Assembly (NCBI GenBank): GCA_002886105.1
Contig: CP025776.1
Span: 558,001-622,000, forward strand
DNA length: 64,000 bases
DNA from: Enterobacter sp. EA-1
GTDB lineage: Bacteria; Pseudomonadota; Gammaproteobacteria; Enterobacterales; Enterobacteriaceae
Direction of reading: 5' to 3'
Positions 54,477 to 64,000 of the stretch are shown here, one piece after another; position 1 is the stretch's first letter; each line of letters begins with the position of its first letter. The position numbers were made by a program, and so were the translations under genes. The notes below the pieces were generated by a model that saw only the letters and a program-made list of their open reading frames with translations, ran no database searches and was not told the DNA's origin.

Positions 54477-55422
54477 TGAGTCGTCCTCGTCGTCGCGGTC
54501 GCGATGTGCATGGCGTGTTGCTGCTGGATAAACAGCAAGGCGCTTCCAGCAATGATGTCTTGCAAAAGTAAAGCGTCTCTATAATGCCAATCGCGCCGGG
54601 CACACTGGCGCGCTGGATCCGCTGGCAACCGGCATGCTGCCGATTTGTCTGGGTGAAGCGACGAAATTCTCTCAATATTTGCTGGATTCTGATAAACGCT
54701 ACCGGGTGATTGCCCGCCTTGGCCAACGTACCGATACCTCGGATGCAGATGGGCAGATTGTCGAAGAACGCCCTTTGACGTTCACCGCAGAGCAACTGGC
54801 GGCGGCGTTGGAAAGTTTCCGCGGCGATACGCAACAGATCCCGTCGATGTATTCTGCGTTGGAAGTATCAAGGAAAGAAGCTCTACGAATATGCGCGCCG
54901 AGAATTGACGTCCCGCGCGAAGCCCGGCCAATCACGGTTTATGAGCTGCTGCTTATACGCCATGAAGGTAATGAGCTTGAGTTGGAAATTCACTGCTCGA
55001 AGGGGACGTATATCCGCACGATCGTTGATGATCTGGGCGAGAAACTCGGTTGCGGCGCGCACGTTATTTACCTGCGTCGTCTGGCGGTGAGTAAGTACCC
55101 CGTCGAGCGCATGGTCACGCTCGAACAGTTGCGTGAACTGGTGGAGCAGGCTGAACAGCAGGCTATTCCGGCGGCACAACTGTTGGATCCGCTGCTGATG
55201 CCGATGGATAGCCCTGCGTCAGATTTCCCGGTTGTTAATATCCCGTCCGTTGTGGCTGCGTACTTTAAAAATGGTCAGCCGGTGCGTACATCGGCTGCGC
55301 CAAAAGAGGGGCTGGTGCGCGTGACAGAAGGTGACGAAGCGAAATTCATCGGCATGGGTGAAATTGACGACGAAGGCCGCGTTGCACCGCGTCGTCTGGT
55401 CGTGGAGTATCCTGCGGTATAA
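54476..55422 (+). CDS. truB: tRNA pseudouridine-55 synthase TruB
   Basis: Makes pseudouridine 55 in the T loop of tRNAs. Start [19 protein letters not shown] at 54476; the catalytic aspartate lies in [16 protein letters not shown] (54597-54640). [22 protein letters not shown] follows, and a C-terminal PUA domain ends [13 protein letters not shown]. Breaks near 54535-54568, 54862 (TTGAAG read as TTGGAAG) and 54898-54903 (a CCAGGG read as CCGAG). Confidence 0.96.
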
Positions 55423-55473
55423 CGGCCTCTCCTTGCGGGAAGCTGCTACTGCGAGTAGAATATTGCCGCTTAA

Positions 55474-55839
<366 letters not shown>

Positions 55840-55856
55840 GTCTGGCGAGTTTCAAG

Positions 55857-55882
55857 AAGGGGCCTTCAAGGCCCCTTTTTTC
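55857..55882 (+). terminator. Terminator after rpsO
   Basis: AAGGGGCCTT pairs with AAGGCCCCTT around CA, with a long T-run. In E. coli this stem separates rpsO and pnp with partial read-through. Confidence 0.88.
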
Positions 55883-55946
55883 CAACCAAAGCGGCAGCAA
55901 TTGGCAGTAAACTAATGTATTGTTGCCATGTATGATCTTCGTTGCA

Positions 55947-56022
55947 GAGGTTCGCGCGGCTAATGAGAGGCTTTATCCGCAATGGGGCGGGTCAGGGTTG
56001 TCATTAGTCGCGAGGATGCAAG
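55947..56022 (+). promoter_or_regulatory. pnp leader RNase III hairpin
   Basis: CGCGGCTAATGA pairs with TCATTAGTCGCG over a long loop, matching the E. coli pnp leader that RNase III cuts so that PNPase can destabilise its own mRNA. A second hairpin (AGCACGCCAGCGGTGTGCT) lies just before the start, at about 56042-56060. The sRNA SraG lies in this interval in E. coli; I could not confirm it here. Confidence 0.75.
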
Positions 56023-56086
56023 AAGGTCCGGTTAAATACTCAGCACGCCAGCGGTGTGCTGATATTCATTAAGAAAGGATAGAATT

Positions 56087-58218
56087 TTGCTGAATCCGAT
56101 CGTTCGTAAATTCCAGTATGGCCAGCACACCGTCACACTGGAAACCGGCATGATGGCCCGTCAGGCCACCGCTGCCGTAATGGTAAGCATGGATGACACC
56201 GCAGTATTTGTTACCGTTGTCGGCCAGAAAAAAGCTAAACCAGTCAGGACTTTTTCCCACTGACCGTTAACTATCAGGAGCGTACTTACGCTGCGGGTAA
56301 AATCCCCCGGTGGTTTCTTCCGTCGTGAAGGCCGTCCGAGTGAAGGCGAAACCCTGATTGCGCGTCTGATTGACCGCCCGGTTCGCCCGCTGTTCCCGGA
56401 AGGCTTCGTGAACGAAGTTCAGGTTATTGCTACTGTCGTTTCCCGTTAACCCGCAGGTTAACCCGGACATCGTATCGATGATCGGTGCTTCTGCTGCGCT
56501 GTCTCTGTCTGGTATCCCGTTTAACGGCCCAATCGGCGCTGCTCGTGTTGGTTACATCAACGACCAGTATGTGCTGAACCCGACTCAGGAAGAGCTGAAA
56601 GCCAGTAACTGGGTTGTTGCCGGTACTGAAGCGGCAGTGCTGATGGTTGAATCTGAAGCAGAACTGCTGAGCGAAGACCAGATGCTGGGTGCGGTGGTAT
56701 TTGGCCACGATCAGCAGCAGGTTGTTATCCAGAACATCAACGAGCTGGTGAAAGAAGCCGGCAAACCGCGTTGGGACTGGCAGCCGGAAGCAGTAAACGA
56801 AGCGCTGAACGCGCGTGTTGCTGCGCTGGCGGAATCACGTCTGAGCGATGCCTACCGCATCACTGATAAACAAGAGCGTTATGCTCAGGTTGACGTGATT
56901 AAGTCTGAAACTATCGCTACGCTGGTTGCCGAAGACGAAGCGCTGGACGCTAACGAGCTGGGTGAAATCCTGCACGCTATCGAGAAAAACGTTGTGCGTA
57001 GCCGCGTACTGGCTGGCGAACCGCGTATCGATGGCCGCGAAAAGACATGATCCGTGGTCTGGACGTTCGCACCGGCGTACTGCCGCGTACTCACGGTTCC
57101 GCACTGTTCACCCGTGGTGAAACTCAGGCGCTGGTGACAGCAACGTTGGGTACCGCACGTGATGCACAGATCATTGACGAACTGATGGGCGAGCGTACTG
57201 ACTCCTTCCTGTTCCATTACAACTTCCCTCCGTACTCCGTAGGCGAAACTGGGATGGTGGGTTCACCAAAACGCCGTGAAATTGGTCACGGTCGTCTGGC
57301 GAAACGTGGCGTACTGGCAGTGATGCCGGATGCAGAAAAATTCCCGTACACCGTGCGTGTGGTTTCTGAAATCACCGAATCTAACGGCTCCTCCTCCATG
57401 GCATCTGTGTGCGGCGCATCTCTGGCGCTGATGGACGCAGGCGTGCCGGTGAAAGCGGCTGTTGCCGGTATCGCAATGGGTCTGGTGAAAGAAGGCGACA
57501 ACTTTGTTGTTCTGTCCGATATCCCGGGCGATGAAGACCACCCGGGCGATATGGACTTCAAAGTTGCGGGTTCCCGCGACGGTATCTCTGCGCTGCAGAT
57601 GGATATCAAAATTGAAGGTATCACCAAAGAGATCATGCAGGTTGCGCTGAATCAGGCGAAAGGCGCGCGTCTGCATATTCTGGGCGTGATGGAGCAGGCG
57701 ATTAACGCGCCACGCGGCGATATCTCTGAATTCGCACCGCGTATCCATACCATCAAGATCAATCCGGACAAGATCAAAGACGTGATCGGTAAAGGCGGCT
57801 CCGTAATTCGTGCGCTGACCGAAGAAACCGGCACGACTATTGAAATCGAAGATGACGGTACTGTTAAAATCGCTGCAACCGACGGCGATAAAGCAAAACA
57901 CGCTATCCGTCGTATCGAAGAGATCACTGCCGAGATCGAAGTTGGTCGTATCTACAATGGTAAAGTGACCCGTATCGTTGACTTTGGCGCATTTGTTGCC
58001 ATTGGTGGCGGTAAAGAAGGTCTGGTGCATATTTCTCAGATCGCTGACAAGCGTGTTGAGAAAGTGACCGACTATCTGCAGATGGGCCGGGGAAGTGCCG
58101 GTGAAAGTTCTGGAAGTTGATCGCCGCGGGCCGTATCCGTCTGAGCATTAAAGAAGCAACTGAGCAAACTCAGCCTGCTGAAGCGGCAGAAGCGCCGCAG
58201 GCAGAGCAGGGCGAGTAA
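56087..58218 (+). CDS. pnp: Polynucleotide phosphorylase
   Basis: Trimeric 3'-5' phosphorolytic exoribonuclease of the degradosome. The start is TTG at 56087 ([20 protein letters not shown]), with AAAGGA upstream. Two RNase PH domains, then KH ([19 protein letters not shown], 57777) and S1 ([20 protein letters not shown], 57943) domains, end AEQGE. Breaks near 56244, 56306, 56446, 56605, 57042, 58085 (CCAGG read as CCGGGG) and 58125. At 57523 and 57541 CCTGGG is read as CCCGGG, giving two false prolines in the active-site stretch DILGDEDHLGDMDF. Confidence 0.96.
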
Positions 58219-58228
58219 GGTTGCCTTT

Positions 58229-58250
58229 GCCCTCCGCCTATGCGGAGGGC
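58229..58250 (+). terminator. GC hairpin after pnp
   Basis: GCCCTCCGC pairs with GCGGAGGGC around CTAT; no T-run, so it may be a 3'-end stabiliser rather than a terminator. Confidence 0.5.
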
Positions 58251-58326
58251 GTATTAGCAGGCAGGACGCCATGTTTGCAGCCGGGGGACAGGACGTTCAT
58301 CCAATAGTTGTCTTCGGGAGTGGGAA

Positions 58327-59219
58327 ATGAAGCCTTTTTTGCGCTGGTGTTTCGTTGCGACAGCTTTAACGCTGGCAGGATGCAGCAACTCTGCGGCGTA
58401 AGAGCGAAGTCCTCGCGGTGCCATTGCAACCGACTTTGCAGCAGGAAGTGATTCTGGCACGCATGGAACAAATTCTTGCCAGTCGGGCTTTAACCGATGA
58501 CGAACGCGCACAGCTTTTATATGAGCGCGGAGTATTGTATGATAGCCTCGGTTTGAGAGCCCCCACGGCGCGGAATGATTTTTCACAAGCGCTGGCGATT
58601 CGACCCGATATGCCTGAAGTATTCAATTGCTTAGGCATTTATTTAACGCAGGCAGGCAATTTTGATGCTGCCTATGAAGCGTTTGATTCTGTACTTGAGC
58701 TTGATCCAACTTACAACTACGCGCGCACTTGAATCGCGGCATTGCCTTGCATTACGGCGGTCGTAATAAGTTAGCGCAAGATGATCTGCTGGCGTTTTAT
58801 CAAGACGATCCTAATGATCCTTTCCGCAGTCTGTGGCTTTACATCGTTGAGCGGAAGCTCGATGAGAAGTAGGCTAAAGAAGCACTGAAACAGCGCTTCC
58901 GAAAAATCGGACCGGTGAACAGTGGGGATGGAACATTGTCGAGTTCTACCTCGGCGACATTAGCGAAGCAACGCTAATGGATCGCCTGAAGGCAGACGCA
59001 ACGGATAACACCTCGCTCGCTGAGCATCTCAGTGAAACCAACTTCTATTTAGGTAAGTACTACCTAAGTCTGGGGGATAAGGACAGCGCCACGGCACTGT
59101 TCAAACTAGCGGTTGCTAACAACGTACATAACTTTGTTGAGCACCGTTACGCATTGTTGGAATTAGCGCTCTTGGGCCGAGGAGCACGACGACCTCGGCA
59201 GAATCGGACCAGCAATAGC
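58327..59219 (+). CDS. nlpI: Lipoprotein NlpI
   Basis: Outer-membrane lipoprotein with TPR repeats, adaptor for the Prc protease and a regulator of peptidoglycan hydrolases. Start [20 protein letters not shown] at 58327; lipobox LAGC. TPRs include [18 protein letters not shown] and [26 protein letters not shown]. Breaks near 58394, 58560, 58730, 58902, and 59178-59199 (CCGAGG and CCTCGG for CCAGG and CCTGG). TAG at 58870-58872 replaces the conserved glutamine codon CAG (DEKQAKEALK); most likely an error. End AESDQQ. Confidence 0.92.
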
Positions 59220-59324
59220 TGACGAACATATCAGCCCGTAATCTTTTTTGATTGCCATCACCTTCACGGGTGAGGGCTTTATTGTTCGTTAATTAACCTA
59301 CTTTGAGCCGGTTCACACTTTTCA

Positions 59325-59404
59325 ATGAAAATTGCTAATTTTTTCACGATGAGTTATGTAGACTGGCCGCCAATGACATAGAGGCACTTGTACTACATGG
59401 CTGA
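59325..59404 (+). CDS. yrbN: Small protein YrbN, coupled to deaD
   Basis: Adding one T to the run at 59338-59344 gives a 26-residue frame, [20 protein letters not shown] followed by ALVLHG, whose TGA (59402-59404) overlaps the deaD ATG as ATGGCTGA. The length and the HDELCRLAA core fit E. coli YrbN, a verified small protein upstream of deaD. Read literally, the frame ends earlier, at TAG 59379-59381. The overlap suggests translational coupling with deaD. Confidence 0.75.
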
Positions 59405-61313
59405 ATTCGAAACCACTTTTGCAGATCTGGGCCTGAAGGCTCCTATCCTTGAAGCCCTTAACGATCTCGGTTACGAAAAACCATCTCCGATCCGAGGGCT
59501 GAGTGCATTCCGCACCTGCTTTCTGGTCGTGACGTGCTGGGTATGGCCCAGACTGGTAGCGGTAAAACCGCAGCGTTTTCCCTGCCACTGCTTAACAACA
59601 TCGATCCGGACCTGCGTGCGCCGCAGATCCTCGTGCTCGCTCCGACCCGCGAACTGGCGGTTCAGGTCGCTGAAGCGATGACCGATTTCTCTAAACATAT
59701 GCGCGGCGTAAACGTGGTTGCTCTGTATGGCGGCCAGCGTTATGACGTGCAATTACGCGCCCTGCGTCAGGGGCCGCAGATCGTCGTCGGTACGCCGGGT
59801 CGTCTGTTGGATCACCTGAAACGCGGTACGCTGGATCTCTCTAAACTGAGCGGTCTGGTACTGGATGAAGCCGACGAAATGCTGCGTATGGGCTTTATCG
59901 AAGACGTAGAAACCATCATGGCGCAGATCCCGGAAGGTCATCAGACCGCGCTGTTCTCTGCAACCATGCCGGAAGCTATCCGTCGCATCACCCGCCGCTT
60001 TATGAAAGAGCCGCAGGAAGTGCGCATTCAGTCCAGTGTTACCACGCGCCCGGACATCAGCCAGAGCTACTGGACGGTGTATGGCATGCGTAAAAACGAA
60101 GCGCTGGTTCGCTTCACCGGAAGCGGAAGATTTTGATGCGGCGATCATTTTCGTGCGTACCAAAAACGCAACGCTGGAAGTGGCCGAAGCGCTGGAGCGT
60201 AACGGCTATAACAGCGCCGCGCTGAACGGCGACATGAACCCGGGGGCGCTGCGTGAGCAGACTCTGGAACGTCTGAAAGATGGTCGTCTCGATATCCTGA
60301 TTGCGACCGATGTTGCGGCTCGTGGCACCGGACGTTGAGCGCATCAGCTGGTTGTCAACTATGACATCCCGATGGATTCTGAATCCTACGTTCACCGTAT
60401 TGGCCGTACCGGTCGTGCGGGTCGTGCCGGTCGTGCGCTGCTGTTCGTTGAGAACCGCGAACGCCGTCTGCTGCGCAATATCGAACGTACGATGAAGCTG
60501 ACCATTCCGGAAGTGGAACTGCCGAACGCAGAGTTGCTGGGCAAACGCCGTCTGGAAAAATTCGCCGCGAAAGTACAGCAGCAGCTGGAAAGCAGCGATC
60601 TGGACCAGTACCGTGCGTTGTTGGCGAAAATCCAGCCTTCTTCTGAAGAAGAGATGGATATCGAAACGCTGGCCGCAGCACTGCTGAAAATGGCGCAGGG
60701 CGAACGTCCGCTGATCCTGCCGCCGGATGCGCCGATGCGTCCGCGTCGTGAATTCCGCGAGCGTGATGATCGTTTCGAACGCCGTGGCGATCGTAACGAT
60801 CGTGGTCCGCGTGGCGACCGTCCGGAACGTGGTGGTGAAGATCGTCCGCGTCGCGAGCGTCGTGATGTTGGTGAAATGGAACTGTACCGCATTGAAGTGG
60901 GCCGTGATGACGGTGTTGAAGTTCGTCATATTGTTGGCGCTATCGCTAACGAAGGCGACATCAGCAGCCGCTACATCGGTAACATCAAACTGTTTGGCAC
61001 CCACTCCACTATCGAGCTGCCGAAAGGCATGCCGGGCGAAGTTCTGCAGCACTTTACCCGCACGCGTATTCTGAACAAGCCGATGAATATGCAACTGCTG
61101 GGCGATGCGCAGCCGCGCGAGCGTAGCGAACGTCGCGGTGGTGGTGAGCGTCGTGGCGGTGGCTTCGGTGGCGAGCGTCGTGAAGGCGGTCGCGGTGGTG
61201 AAGGTCGCCGTTTCAGCGGTGAGCGTCAGGAAGGTCGTGGTTTCGGCGGCGAACGTCGCGCACCGCGTCGCGATCGTGACGACAGCGCTCCACGTCGTCG
61301 TAACGATGCGTAA
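59397..61313 (+). CDS. deaD: Cold-shock DEAD-box RNA helicase DeaD (CsdA)
   Basis: Helicase for 50S assembly and cold mRNA decay. Start [20 protein letters not shown] at 59397. Q motif PSPIQAECIP (broken at 59492-59497 by CCGAGGG for CCAGG), motif [11 protein letters not shown] (59548), [19 protein letters not shown], motif II DEADEML (59865), motif [21 protein letters not shown], motif [15 protein letters not shown] (60390). RNA-binding RRM-like domain near 60880 and an arginine/glycine-rich RGG tail (61120-61300). Dcm-type breaks near 60118, 60240, 60330 and 60348. Confidence 0.95.
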
Positions 61314-61358
61314 TTAACGCTGATTATTCTGCGTTACAGGTCGTAAAGAAAAAGATAC

Positions 61359-61389
61359 AGCCCCGATCGAAATGATTGGGGCTTTTTTT
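61359..61389 (+). terminator. Terminator of deaD
   Basis: AGCCCCGATC pairs with GATTGGGGCT around GAAAT, with seven Ts. Confidence 0.9.
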
Positions 61390-61467
61390 ATCTGTAACGT
61401 ACTCCTGTACTGGTACAATGCAGCGGTTCTATTTCCGGCATTGCATGACCACAGGAGAATTTTTCAG

Positions 61468-62714
61468 ATGTCGACACTGACAACCACACAGGCTTCCCCT
61501 TCGCTGCTCGGCGGGGTGGTGATTATCGGCGGTACGATCATCGGCGCAGGCATGTTTTCGCTGCCAGTGGTGATGTCCGGCGCGTGGTTCTTCTGGTCGC
61601 TTCTGGCGCTCGTTTTTACACTGGTTTTGCATGTTGCACTCCGGGTTGATGATCCTCGAAGCGAACCTGAACTATCGCAGCGGTGCGAGCTTTGACACGA
61701 TCACCAAAGATCTGCTGGGTAAAGGCTGGAACCCTGGTGAATGGCGTCTCCATTGCTTTTGTGCTTTATATCCTGACCTACGCCTATATTTCGGCCAGTG
61801 GTTCTATTCTGCACCACACCTTTTCAGAACTGTCACTCAATGTTCCGGCGCGGCTGGCGGGTCTCTGTTTTGCACTGGGAGTGGCATTTATTGTCTGGCT
61901 CTCAACCCATGCAGTTAGCCGGATGACCGCGATTGTGCTGGGTGCGAAAGTGATCACGTTCTTCCTGACCTTCGGTAGCTTGCTCGGGCATGTGCAGCCC
62001 GCCACGCTGTTGAATGTGGCGCAAAGCAACACCTCCTATACGCCGTACTTATTGATGACCCTGCCTTTCTGTCTGGCGTCGTTCGGTTATCACGGCAATG
62101 TACCGAGCCTGATGAAGTACTACGGTAAGGATCCGCGCACCATCATCCGTTGCACGGTCTACGGAACGCTGCTGGCGCTGGGGCTGTACGTTATCTGGCT
62201 GCTGGTGACCATGGGCAATATTCCACGTCCGGCGTTTATCGACATCGCGGCAAAGGGCGGAAATATTGATGTGTTGGTACAGGCGTTGAGCGGCGTGCTG
62301 AACAGCCGCAGTCTGGATCTGCTGCTGGTGATTTTCTCGAATTTTGCCGTCGCCAGTTCTTTCCTTGGGGTTACGCTGGGGCTGTTTGACTATCTGGCGG
62401 ATTTGTTCAACTTTGATGACTCTCCGCTGGGGCGTTTTAAAACCGCGCTGCTGACATTCACGCCACCGATCATTGGCGGTGTGCTCTGGCCGAATGGTTT
62501 TTTATATGCCATTGGGTATGCGGGTCTGGCCGCGACCATCTGGGCGGCCATTGTGCCGGCCTTGCTGGCAAATGCATCCCGTAAACGCTTTGGCAGCCCG
62601 ATTTTCCGCGTTTGGGGCGGTAAGCCAATGATTGTATTGATCCTGTTGTTTGGCGCAGGCAACGCGGCGGTGCATCTGCTTTCCAGCTTTAATCTGTTGC
62701 CGGTTTACCAGTAG
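61468..62714 (+). CDS. mtr: Tryptophan-specific permease Mtr
   Basis: High-affinity proton-driven tryptophan importer of the HAAAP family with about 11 transmembrane helices. Start [20 protein letters not shown] at 61468 with AGGAGA upstream; [20 protein letters not shown], then [32 protein letters not shown] (62065), end [10 protein letters not shown]. Two indels at CCTGG sites: near 61620 (ACACTGG for [16 protein letters not shown]) and near 61733 (CCCTGG for CCTGG, GWNLVNG). E. coli mtr is controlled by TrpR and TyrR; I did not place boxes. Confidence 0.96.
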
Positions 62715-62720
62715 CATAAA

Positions 62721-62757
62721 GCCGGGCGGCGCGGCTGACTGGCCTGCGCCACCCGGT
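62721..62757. repeat. REP-like palindrome between mtr and yhbW
   Basis: GCCGGGCGGCGCGG...CCTGCGCCACCCGG has the REP core and imperfect dyad symmetry and lies between two convergent genes, the usual REP location. Confidence 0.75.
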
Positions 62758-62763
62758 GAAACG

Positions 62764-63772
62764 CTAGCCCAGAAGTTCTTCTTTCACCTGCATGGCCAGC
62801 TCAAATGAATGCAGCCGCGCGTGATCAAAAATCTGCCCATTAACCATAATCTCGTCTGCATCCGTTTCCCGCAGAATGGATTCGAGACCGTGGCGCACCT
62901 TCGCCTTATCGCCCACCAAAGACATGCTTAGCGCCTGTTGCACGCCGTACTGCTCCGACGGTGACCAGAATTGATCCATACTCTGGATTGGCGGCGGCAA
63001 CTGCGCACTTTCGCCACGGCGCAGTTTCACAAAGGCCTGCTGCACGGAGGTAAACAGGAATTCTGCATCGCGGTTGCTGTCGGCGGCGACAATATTGATG
63101 CACACCATCGCGTACGGTTTTTCCAACCGCTCCGAAGGTTTGAAATTGGAGCGGTAGAGATGCAGCGCACCGGAACAGCATATCCGGCGCAAAATGCGAG
63201 GCAAACGCAAACGGCAGACCAAGCTGTGCAGCCAGTTGTGCACTATACAGGCTGGAACCCAGCAGCCAGACCGGGATCTTCTCGCCATAGCCACCGGCAC
63301 CGGGCGCACGTGTGGATTCGGATCGCGGGCATCAAACCAGTCCACCAGTTCTGCCACATCACGCGGGAAGTTATCAATATCGCCGCTCATATGGCGACGC
63401 AATGCCATCATTGTGCGCTGATCGCTACCGGTGCGCGACCCAGTCCAAGATCAATACGGCCGGGGATAAAGTGTATTCAGCGTGCCGAATTGCTCTGCGA
63501 TCACCAGTGGTGAATGATTTGGGAGCATAACGCCGCCGGAACCCAGATGCAGGGTTTGCGTATTCGCCGCCGGGGTAGCCAATCAACACCGAGGTCGCCG
63601 CGCTGGCGATACCGGTCATATTGTGGTGCTCCGCCAGCCAGTAACGGTGATAACCGCGCTTTTCAGCGAGTTTTGCCAGATCCAGCGAGTGCGTAAACGC
63701 CTCGCGGGCGCTGGAATGTTGCGGGATCGGCGCCAGATCGAGCACCGAAAAAGGAATGGTTTTATCAGACAT
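62764..63772 (-). CDS. yhbW: Luciferase-like monooxygenase family protein YhbW
   Basis: LLM-class flavin-dependent oxidoreductase homologue of unknown substrate, about 335 residues. Start [20 protein letters not shown] at 63772; [21 protein letters not shown] (63620-63660), [43 protein letters not shown] in pieces near 63420-63530, and end [16 protein letters not shown]. Breaks near 62822, 63180, 63300, 63420, 63462 and 63570 (Dcm-type). Downstream of yhbV. Confidence 0.93.
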
Positions 63773-63877
63773 AAAAACTCACTTTGCTACAGCATCGTCA
63801 TCAGATTGAAGGTCTTCTTCCAGCCCACGGCGCAATGTGCCGCGCCCGGCCAGAAAAGCTGCAACTTTTATAGTGCA

Positions 63878-64000
63878 TTAACCTTTGCTGATAGCTGTTA
63901 ACAACTTGAGCCTTTTTACTGTTGCAGCGCCGGTGCCCGGTAGCCTGCGCCAGTAGCCGTTACAGTCGCTGTTTGACGCCAGCGGCAGCGGTGATGCGCC
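63878..64000 (-). CDS. ubiV: 3' end of probable ubiV (yhbV)
   Basis: Leftward frame open from the window edge to TAA at 63878-63880. It contains SDCNGYWRRLPG, resembling the C-terminus of U32-family UbiU/UbiV proteins (oxygen-independent ubiquinone hydroxylation). In E. coli yhbV lies directly upstream of yhbW on the same strand. Only about 40 residues are visible, so the identification rests mainly on synteny. Confidence 0.55.
   Translation of the reverse strand, partial: GASPLPLASNSDCNGYWRRLPGTGAATVKRLKLLTAISKG

Noticed and set aside
61120-61313. GGCGAGCGTCGT-type repeats as a CRISPR-like or tandem array
   Set aside because: They encode the arginine/glycine-rich tail of DeaD and have no spacer structure.

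Overview
The window is a chromosomal stretch of an Enterobacteriaceae species close to Escherichia, Enterobacter and Citrobacter. Gene content, order and orientation follow the argR to yhbV part of the E. coli chromosome almost gene for gene, and most products can be recognised residue by residue. I cannot name the genus safely. There is no prophage, insertion sequence or CRISPR array.

Layout: argR (cut by the left edge) diverges from mdh. Then come degS and degQ (periplasmic proteases), zapG/zapE (division), rplM-rpsI, sspA-sspB, gltD and gltB (glutamate synthase), yhcC, arcB with the antisense-side sRNA ArcZ, elbB-mtgA, and the long leftward cluster npr-rapZ-ptsN-hpf-rpoN-lptB-lptA-lptC-kdsC-kdsD-yrbG (nitrogen PTS, sigma-54, LPS transport and Kdo synthesis). 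The rightward mlaFEDCB-ibaG-murA set follows (outer membrane lipid asymmetry, peptidoglycan precursor). After it are one accessory SMI1/KNR4 (SUKH) gene, sfsB and ispB (leftward), rplU-rpmA-yhbE-obgE, dacB (leftward), greA, yhbY (leftward), rlmE-ftsH-folP-glmM-secG-tRNA-Leu, argG (leftward), tRNA-fMet-rimP-nusA-infB-rbfA-truB-rpsO-pnp-nlpI-yrbN-deaD, mtr, and leftward yhbW plus the end of yhbV.

The main oddity is the sequence itself. Nearly every long gene, including essential ones (infB, nusA, ftsH, murA, gltB, obgE, glmM), is split by one or more small indels, so a naive reading looks like a decaying genome. The breaks are not random. Restoring the expected protein at dozens of them gives CCAGG or CCTGG, the Dcm methylation site, which appears here as CCGAGG, CCTCGG, CACTGG, CACCGG, CTGG or CCCGGG. 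A second recurrent change is TGAAG to TGGAAG. I therefore treat the frameshifts as methylation-linked long-read base-calling errors, annotate each gene over its full span, and do not call pseudogenes.

Biologically, the points most worth a second look are a fossil copy of the tRNA-Leu 3' end that, with the intact tRNA, brackets argG, and the lone SUKH immunity-like gene between murA and sfsB. I did not find a convincing new multi-gene system.
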